A program made the translations under genes and the position numbers. 12,920 nt of DNA from Phoronis ovalis. Taxonomy: Eukaryota > Phoronida > Phoronidae. The DNA lies in contig JAOXYB010041660.1 in the NCBI GenBank assembly GCA_028565635.1, forward strand, positions 1 through 12,920. Direction: 5' to 3'. Below the pieces are notes generated by a model. The model did not search any database. It was not told the origin of the DNA and saw nothing but the letters and a program-made list of their open reading frames with translations. Positions 1 through 8,200 of this stretch are shown here, piece after piece; the first letter of the stretch is position 1; every line of letters begins with the position of its first letter.

Positions 1-35
1 CAGATGCATGCAGTTTGTAGCCTACGATCGATATG

Positions 36-47
36 GCCATCTGGTGG
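36..47 (-). promoter_or_regulatory. CTCF-like core motif
   Basis: The minus strand reads CCACCAGATGGC, matching the CTCF core consensus CCASYAGRKGGC at every position. CTCF is present in many bilaterian animals, where it marks domain boundaries and promoters. The next bases (CAT) do not match the extended consensus. A single match can be chance. Confidence 0.3.
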
Positions 48-240
48 ATAAAAGAATAATTCATTAGCGACATTAGACGACATTATGTGGAACTAGTAAT
101 TACTTCCCTTACATCAATATAAAAATATTGAAACACCTCTTTGGGGCAGGGTTTTAAATCAAAACATATTATGTGTTGTCATATTCTTATTGAATATTTT
201 TTACTAACAACAACACAGAAAAATATTTTAATTGAGTAGT

Positions 241-431
241 AATAGTTTTACCTCCGCTTTTGCGAGCACGCCGTCTTCACGTGAACAGCTGATAGGTTTG
301 CAGGGATCTGCTAACAGCAAGAATTTTTGTGCTGCATTCTTGGTATTGTCTGTTTACTGGATTATTTTTCTGGTCGGTGTGTGCAAGTTAGGATACTAAG
401 AGTGTTAAGTGGCTCAAGTTTTTCCACTGCC
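241..431 (+). promoter_or_regulatory. Candidate promoter / non-coding first exon of the MDR gene
   Basis: A small patch richer in G+C and CpG than its surroundings (seven CpGs in about 190 bases), including an E-box CACGTG at 278-283. It ends at a good donor, GCC|GTGAGT at 431/432. Its reading frames are closed by stops, so it would be 5' UTR. Joining it to the acceptor at 5116 gives a first intron of about 4.7 kb. The link to the MDR gene is inference; the other candidate is an exon ending at CAG|GTATAG (1800/1801). Confidence 0.3.
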
Positions 432-1389
432 GTGAGTATTTTGTATGATACTTTCCCAAGTAGCAAACATATTTTATTAATATAAAAATATAGATGTAGA
501 TTGAAGTCCTATTGAATTTCTTGTTAATAATGAACTTACTAAGACTTGCCAGTTGCATACGTACATAGCAGAACTACTGGGGGTATTTGTGGTATTGTTT
601 CTAGACTAAAGAAAGTCAAGATGAGTATATATTCCTTTAGAAGTTATATGAATAATAGAAGCTGATTGTTTTTGAGCTCTCGATCTGCATGCAGCTGCAA
701 CAATATGCCTGGAATCATTACATTACAAACCGAGCTAGCCCCTGGATCGTTGAATGCAATGTAAAATACAGAGATAATGATTTTAGACTGAAAGAAGAAA
801 CACCCTTTTTTATGAACCTTTCCTGGACTTTTCAGTAATTGAGTGATCAAAATGATGACATACTGGGGGAGGAGTTCAATTTTAATATAGTGCTCGGAAT
901 ATTGATTTACTTTATACTTCAGCATATAATGTCCCGGATATACCTGGGAAGTATATATATATAGATAAATACTAGTAATATCAGCAGTAATAGTAATAAC
1001 TAATATGCCAGTTACATTGAATGATTCACAGATCATGATTTCATGCCTTATATAGACAAAGCACTTATTTATCAGCATGTTTTATAGCACCTATATTAGT
1101 GGTATAGTATGCCTGCCAAGTAAATAAAACCTGAAAAAGTGACATATTTTTTGGTTTGTGTCCAAGCCGGGCCTGAGACATATTTGTTTCTCTCTGGTGG
1201 CTTCTTGAGCTCTCCTGAGTAGGTTTCCATGAAAAAAACATGTTTGAATGTGTAATTTTTTAATTTAAGATTTTGGTCCCAGATATTTTTTTTTAAGTTT
1301 AACAAAATTTTTTGTGACCAAAACTTTCCCATAAGACATAGAAAATGGCGTAAAAGCAGTATTTTAATATTAAAGTCCAAGCATCTTAG
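432..1389. other. AT-rich stretch without a recognised gene
   Basis: Two minus-strand open frames (644-1078, 144 codons; 1096-1380, 94 codons) have low-complexity or unremarkable translations and no recognised motif. A TA microsatellite lies at 952-963. Homopolymer A and T runs are common. If the candidate first exon is right, this is the start of a 5' UTR intron. Confidence 0.5.
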
Positions 1390-1690
1390 TTTAAGTCGGA
1401 GTTCCGGTCAGTAGGGTTCACCACAACAACAAGATTCAAGTAACCACGCCGACGGTAAAAAAACTGTTATAATTGCACATCAAAAAAGTGGTTCGCAGAC
1501 AGCGACGTCTTTCTTACCTTCGAGATCAGGGGAGCGAATTCTCTGTCCCTAGATTCCACGTGGTAATAAAGGCCGACAGATGGCAACTCTATTATAGACT
1601 GATTCTGTGTGCTCCCGCTAGGTTTGCGATAGCAACTCGATGAGCACTGGCTTCCAAAGTTTACGTTTTCAGGGATTTATGGTTAAAATC
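1390..1690. promoter_or_regulatory. CpG-enriched patch, likely promoter region
   Basis: About 16 CpG dinucleotides in 300 bases, against very few in the flanking AT-rich DNA. It includes CACGTG at 1557-1562 and CAGATGGC at 1577-1584. Such local CpG and GC rises often mark start sites in animal genomes. No TATA box at a convincing place. It could drive transcription in either or both directions; see the minus-strand donor at 1518. Confidence 0.35.
1518..1650 (-). other. Possible minus-strand first exon (5' end not determined)
   Basis: Read on the minus strand, the CpG-rich patch ends in a near-consensus donor CGAAG|GTAAGAAAG (last exon base at 1518, GT at 1517-1516). No long open frame is seen in it, so it would be non-coding or carry only a short start. 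No partner coding exon is recognised at lower coordinates, so the rest of such a gene would lie beyond the window's left edge. The right-hand limit given is arbitrary. Confidence 0.25.
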
Positions 1691-2880
1691 ATTCTTTTTT
1701 AAAATATTTTAAGTATGCGTGAGATTTGACTGGCCCGGCATGACATCGCCAGAAATTACAAAAAGCGTGACTGTCATGCCCAATGTGTGACACTTGGCAG
1801 GTATAGTATAGGTGGGTCCTCAAAATAATGAGCGTGTCACTCCCAGGAGGGGCACTGCCCTTACATTTTGGTTGGTGTGTGTGGCCAAAGTTAGTTTGTC
1901 GATTTTTGCCAATACCTCTAAAAAGTATAATCGTGTCGGTTACCCAATATTTGGCTATGTGTCGCCTGCGCAATTTTTAAGGTTGTATCAACTTTTACCA
2001 ATATATACCCTTACCTTACGTTATATATTTTCATCAGTATACAAAATAGGCAATTACTTTGTGTTTGCTGCCATATTGATTTCATTGTATTTACATGTGG
2101 TTTTGCGGTTTGAAGCATGAATCAGCTGAGTGTTCTATATATGTAAGCATGTTGTTCAGCATGGTTTAAGCATGATTGTATCATGCTAGTTGAATGGAGA
2201 ATACCTATTTTTGAATACTCAATGCATGTATGTCTAATAGGGTTATTAAGTTCATATGCGATTGAAAGTGAGAATATATTTATTAGAAGCAAAGCAACCA
2301 AAACTGGAAAAGCACTGTATTGCAGGTATTTTATTTTATTTTTTTGCGCATCAGGTTTTAACTGTTGGTAATTTTTTTTCTTTTTGGACACTGTTTCTTG
2401 AGAAATATTTTTTGATAAAGCCCAATTAAAACGTAAGGCATTTATTTGAAGTAGGTATAAATATGTAGGAGTTGTATTTGTTGGTACTTTGTATGTTAGT
2501 TATTAACAAATAAATGTATTACATTTTAATAAGTTCACCTGGTGTATTTGACAAAAGGAAATGTCAGTAAAATTTATGATAAGTGGATTAATTATTAGTG
2601 GACTTTTGTAGAGAAGAGTACTCTTACATATAGTTACTTGTCTTTGTCCTGTTCCAGATTTTAAAAAAACACCATGGATATCCTATGACTGTAATAGTAG
2701 AATAACCTAGTATTTTTGATAATCTAGAACTCATCATGTGCTTGTACAAGAAACACTGATATCATAGGGACCAGACATGCATAAATTAACCTGTCTGATT
2801 TGATACCTTGCGTGCACTCTTTAAATACTAATTAGCAGTCTAGGTAACTCACGTGGAAAGAGAATGATAATGCACGTGTT
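1691..2880. other. Stretch without a recognised gene, with a GC-richer head
   Basis: From 1725 to about 1870 the sequence is GC-richer, with open frames on both strands (minus 1689-1973, plus 1812-2120) but no recognisable domain. A CAG|GTATAG donor lies at 1800/1801. From 2140 to 2190 the word AGCATG recurs, including an inverted repeat AGCATGAT-TGT-ATCATGCT at 2169-2187. The rest is AT-rich. Confidence 0.45.
2850..2878. promoter_or_regulatory. Paired CACGTG E-boxes
   Basis: CACGTG at 2850-2855 and again at 2873-2878, 23 bases apart start to start, about two helical turns. CACGTG is bound by bHLH-zipper factors such as Myc/Max, USF and MITF/TFE. Function is inferred only. Confidence 0.25.
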
Positions 2881-5116
2881 ATTGTAATGGTTTTACACTG
2901 ACTGGAAATTATAGCATTTCATGGAAAAAGGATGTATTTCGAGCAGCTGATTCATATTTCTATAAAAATTGTGTGAGGACAGCTTAGATGTTTTCGAGTA
3001 ACTGCTTCTGTAAGTGTTACATATATTTTGTTTTCTACTCTGAGCTTTTTTGGCCTCAACCTTGAGTTTCTTAAAATTCTTCTGCTTCATGTTCTAAGAT
3101 TTAGTATGTCACACAAACTTGTGTTCATGTTAGCTTGTTTGTGAACAAACAGATTATGATTACTGTTTGGTCCAGTCAGTTTCTTTGACAGTAACTGCTC
3201 CAAGATCAATTAAGACCATTAATTCATGGGAATAATTTTCGGGTACATTGAGGCTGTGAGGCGATGATGGGAAATTAATGCAAGGAAATTAGTATCAATG
3301 AAGATACCTGTATGGTACAGAGAGGAAATTTTGTGATTGTTAGAAGCTGATTAGGAATTTTAAGTACATGTAAATTAGCTAATTTACTCTAATACTGAAA
3401 AAATTGAAACTGTAAAATTTAGGTGTTACACTAACTGTAGTATTTGATCATATAATGTAGGTGTATGGAGCTCTTAAAGATAACTGCATGGGGTTAAGAA
3501 TACTGTACAATATATGCAAGATGATAAGGGCATGTTCCTGTAAGCAATGGTATCATTTCTGTGTAGATAGGACATACTGTAGTGGTTGCAAGTTGGCTGT
3601 AATCAGTAGCTTGTTCAAAACAGTCAAACTTCTGTGCAATGGTTTAGGTGACCAGGCATCATGCATAAATTCATTGCTATCTTTTGAGAATTAACTCGAA
3701 TGTTGCATAAGCTAGGTGTCACTAATCAGGCAGTTGCTGTATTGTTTGATGGGGGCATTTTGCTATAGGGGTTAAGGATTGTAAAAGCTCTGTTGTTATT
3801 AACTATGCAGGTTTGACTTTATTTTCTTAGCAGTGACATAGGTAATAAACCAGGGGCTTGATAGTTTGCCAGTATGCTGTTTGTACTTTAGCATACCCTT
3901 GTAATACTGTCAATTGAAGAATGCATGCACATAAATTATTTCTTTCGATACAGTTTCCATTCTTTATATATTAATAATGACAATTATAAATATAGATACA
4001 GTACTTCTTTGTATGTGTCATAAATTATTAGAAATATCAAGTATTTATTAATGATTGTGAATAGAAAAACATCTTGATCTTCTTTTCCTCCATTTTGTGT
4101 TAAGTATGTACACCCCCATATTGAAAATGGTATGACTCAGCAATCAGCTGATTTCATAAATAATGATATAAAATTTAATACTAGGTCAAAGCTTGCTATT
4201 TGCTAACACTCTCTAGCTGTTGAATTGATGTGCTGAGGTCAGGTAAAGTTTAATCAAAATATGTTGTTTGTTCCAGTATTGACTGCATAGCTTGAAATGT
4301 ACAGAATTTGTGATACATAAAAGTTATTTATTACTTTAGTTTAAGATAGCTGGGGTAAGGGCTAAAATCATTTGCTATTTTTTGAAGTTAATCCAAAATG
4401 GTTGGTTGAAAGATGTCCAGGTGACCTCTTCTGCGTTTATGATAGCGTATATGCTAGGCTGTATATAATTAAATTAGTATGCTCAATTTTATAGTTATTT
4501 TTTTATTTCATGGTTTAGAGTCATTATGTTGTAATAATTGTGATACAATGTGGACTACAGGTTTTAGCAAAAATGTACTGTTTTGATCTGTCCAGGGTTT
4601 ATTATAATGTGACCCAATCATCTTGGCTTGAGAGCTTAAAAATGGGATTACTTGATTGGGCAAGCAGACTTTATACATATATATATATTGCAAGGCCAAA
4701 TAACTCACCCTGGGTGTCAGAGCATATAAAACTCAGCTTATATCTTTAAAACTTTCATATTCTATAGTTTCTATATTTAAATTGATCCATCTGTTCATCT
4801 CTAAATATTGGGTCATTATTGCTAGGAAGAAGTACTGTTTGTTTAGATTATATTATTTTAAAAGTAAAATAATTCAATTGTTGGGTTGTGTTTATGAGAT
4901 GTTGACTCTTATAAAAATGTTTAAAATTTGGTGAAGTTGTAGTTTTCTAACGTATAAATAATTATAAGAGTGTGATACCCAAATATCCTGAGATAATTTT
5001 ATGGTATTGACTATATAAAGGTGTAAAGCTAACAGAGATGTACTGAATAAACATGAATGCTCGATGCCTGACCGGGTCAAGCAGTAGTTGTAAATATGTT
5101 TTATATTTCTTTTCAG
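2881..5116. other. Long AT-rich stretch without a recognised gene
   Basis: Probably 5' UTR intron or intergenic DNA. Short open frames (minus 2893-3090, Lys-rich; plus 3461-3694, Cys-rich; others near 4508-5080) show no family motif or matched splice sites. It contains a TA-rich microsatellite at about 4672-4688 and a small hairpin at 4852-4873. Its last bases form the polypyrimidine tract and acceptor at 5116. Confidence 0.5.
4852..4873. repeat. Small AT-rich inverted repeat
   Basis: Arms ATTATTTTA (4852-4860) and TAAAATAAT (4865-4873) with a four-base loop AAAG. Nine-base perfect pairing, all A/T, so it could well be chance in this composition. Confidence 0.45.
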
Positions 5117-5269
5117 TTCCTGTGCTTATACAAAATGATCAAGTTTCAGACTAAAACGAATGACAATGAATTGTCGTCCATTAGCCAAAGTAATGTAATG
5201 CAGACTTACTATGACTACTGTCCTGATGCTCCCATGCCAGAGATGCCATACGGTGGTGCTCTTATCAAG
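5117..5269 (+). CDS. MDR gene, first coding exon (CDS from 5135)
   Basis: Codes for residues 1-45, starting MIKFQTKTND and ending GGALIK, and finishes in phase 0 at the donor AAG|GTTAGT. The ATG at 5135 has A at -3, a favourable context. A good acceptor (TATATTTCTTTTCAG) ends at 5116, so 5117-5134 is probably 5' UTR joined to an upstream non-coding exon. The frame is also open upstream: if no splice occurs at 5116, an in-frame ATG at 5096 would add 13 residues beginning MFYISF, but this would place the pyrimidine tract inside the coding region. The C-terminal GGALIK leads into the usual first GroES strand (family pattern E-V-L-V-K-V). Confidence 0.75.
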
Positions 5270-8200
5270 GTTAGTCATTTGATGCTGTTTGAATAGGGAG
5301 TGTCGTACTCGTGCCAGGTAGCATTCACCGCAACTGGTTCAGAGAAATTGTTAAAACTATTATTTTGCAGATTTATAATTTATAAAAATCTTATACTGTT
5401 ATGCCCTTCTATTCTGTACATAAATACAAACTTGCAGGAGTGTAGAACTGGAGTGAGTAGTGTAGTGCCCTATATTTTGACTGCTTATCAAATTATTTAT
5501 TGAGAATATGTGTTCAATTTATTCTTTTGTACTAGAAACAGGTAGATGCCGATTTCCTTATTATCTGTATTATCTGTTGTCATTGTTCAATTTTATTCTT
5601 TAGCGAACCGCCGATTATGCATAAATTTATATTTTAAAAAGTTTATATTACAATATTTTGAAAAGAATTACCATATTTCGCCTTTGTTATGTATGACATT
5701 ATAAATATTGTTAACAAAACTTGTCATTAGAAATTAGACCATAGCACGAAAGTTCTATTCAGACTAGATGCTTTCACAAGATGGTATTAAAGGGTTGTTC
5801 AGCCAGTCGTACATTTATGTGTAAATATAAATGGGAACACTGAAAAAGTGAAATGACTCAGGCTGCTAATTTGTCTGTTGTTTCTGTAACTGTCATATTG
5901 GTCAAATATTAGATTAGATTAGTGCTACAATGGACCAATTGAGAAAACCATGATAGGAGGCATGTTTGGGAATTTGTATTTATAAACAGAGATATTCCTG
6001 TGGTAACATGAAAGTGTTTATAGTAACCACTTGTTCAAGTGATTACTGTGTCATGCAGTTGTGGTGTGATCAGATGTTGACAAATAAATACATATAATGT
6101 TTATCTTGATTGTTTGTTTGTAATGCCAGTAAATGGATTAATAGTCTGACATGTTATTTCGTTTTACATCATAGTTAAAACAAATAGGTTAGCCTGCTGC
6201 TCACTGTCAGGTAGATTTGTTATATAAAGCCGTTTCTTCAGCATTAAATCTTTTTAAGGGGCCATTATTATATCTTGTTTATGTTCTTTGACAAATTTTG
6301 TTTTCAAGTGTTGACTGCATCATAATTGCAAACTATCTGTCCTTTTGTGTGCTAAAAGATTTAAAGATAAATCTGAAGAATTCTAATTACATGTATTAAA
6401 TTGTGATTTCAATAACAGTGATGCTTTAATAGGAGGCCCGATCAGAATATGAGTAAAGTAGTATTTGATAGGTAGCTAGTGGTCATTTCAACAATTATGT
6501 GTGTAGTGTACATTTTCGCATTCTGGCCTAGCAGTGGAACCCCATTGTATTTATTTTTGAAAACTTGATAGGAACTAATTAGAGCGTTTGGTGGTGAAAA
6601 GAGAGTGAGATCCAATGAGTTGTGCTGAAAATGACTCGTGCGCCACTTTAAAAGACCACTTTTTTATACCTACTGATCATCTAATTTTAAACTGCTGAGA
6701 AACACAATGCAGCAACTCAAAGAGATATAAATTAAGCCCAAGTCATGATTTCGAGTCTGTCATAAGACATAAAGTGTTACTTTGGTGGACAGTGTTAAAA
6801 TATGTTTACAGTTTTACATAAAGCAAGCATGCATGTTAATTTACCACTAAAAATATGTTTGTTTTACTGAATTTGCTATTATACATATGGCACTATCAAA
6901 TAGGACGGAAATCAAAAAAAGAAACGCATTTCCCTCTATATTGTTTTCTGTGCAACAGAAGTACATTGGAAAAAAATTCCAGAAGGTCTTGAAGCAAATC
7001 TAATTAATATATAAACATAGGTAAACTATTGAGGTACATGTGTTGGTTCTCATAACTTGAGCTCCTGCTGAGCTGCAGTTGTGGTCCTTTGTTGACACTG
7101 ACAGTTAATTGTCATGAAAAGATTCTTTCATATGTAAAATCAAGAAACCTTTCAATATAAATTATCCAGGTCCATACCTCACTATCACCCTTTAAAATAC
7201 TGGCATGGTCAAGGGACATCTTGCTATAGAAATATCACTATGTTTTTTATTACAGGTGTGTTATGCAGGTGCCTGCTATAATGAAAACCCAGGGAAAGCA
7301 AACCGTAAACTTAAATCTCCAGGTATTCATGACACTTCTCTGTTTCCAGGTTTGCATGTTTTCGTTTCATTTTCTAGTTCTGGGTATCACATAAGCAGCT
7401 GAGACATAAAACGTTTTGAAATTAAGTTTGTAGTGAAGGATATATTTTAAAAATTTTGTGTATATTTTATGCACTTATTGGCTTTGGGGAAAACTAGCCA
7501 GGATATATAAAACTCTTTAGAGTTTTATATATCCTAGGGAAAAACTATCAAATCATACATAGCATCTTGTTAAATTTGCTAATTTGAGAAAAAAGATTTG
7601 TAAAAAGGATAAAAATGATCCGTTTTAAAAAGTCATAGTTGTACTGAACAAGACAGCTCGCTTATGTGTTCCCATACTTTCAATGCTTGACTAGGAGTTA
7701 TTTGTTGTATAATCATTTTGTTTTGTTTCACTAACTTATCTTTGCCTCTTTAGTCTGTCCTGGATTGTTATTAACATACTTGTGTGCTTATATGCCATTC
7801 ACATGACTTGTAAACTTTCAAACTGGTTTGAAAAATTGGATTTATGGATTTTTTAAATGGGTTTGGCAAATCTTTTGTACTAAAGTGTTATATCTTCATT
7901 GTTAAGGTATAGCATGTAACTTGTATGGGTCACTTCAAGTAAATTTTTGTATTAAAACATCTGCTTCTGACCAAAATACACCATGAATAAAATTACAACA
8001 ACTTTTCCCAAGTTCTGACAAAGTCATCTACGGTAAACACACAGTGATAAAATTACAATATTATCAGGTATTACAAGCAGTTACCATTATGTAATTTGTA
8101 TGGAACTCTGAAAACTGTGTATTTACTGTAGTTGAAATGTCAAAGTAAATCATGTTTTAAGGGGACAGAACTTCTTAGCAGTGCATCATGTAGAATTAAT

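Noticed and set aside
118-125. TATAAAAA, a TATA-box-like word upstream of the first CpG patch (another at 481-488)
   Set aside because: Such words are frequent in this AT-rich DNA, and the distance to the candidate exon (over 100 bases) is too long for a TATA box.
644-1380. Minus-strand open frames of 144 and 94 codons
   Set aside because: Translations are rich in Ile, Tyr, Lys and Leu as expected from AT-rich DNA, with no family motif. The TA microsatellite at 952-963 lies inside the first frame.
1689-2120. Overlapping open frames of about 100 codons on both strands (minus 1689-1973, plus 1812-2120)
   Set aside because: No recognisable domain, no matched splice sites around them, and open frames on both strands of one GC-richer patch are expected from low stop-codon density.
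2893-3090. Lys-rich minus-strand open frame
   Set aside because: Looks like a chance frame over T-rich plus-strand DNA; no known basic protein family is recognised and no splice partners are seen.
3461-3694. Cys-rich plus-strand open frame of 77 codons
   Set aside because: The Cys spacing does not form a zinc-finger or disulfide-rich peptide pattern I can name, there is no signal peptide, and the context is intronic or intergenic.
7205-7255. Possible upstream start ATG for exon 2
   Set aside because: The frame runs through the pyrimidine tract and acceptor of intron 1. Exon 1 joins exon 2 in phase 0 and supplies the expected first GroES strand, so this ATG is intronic.
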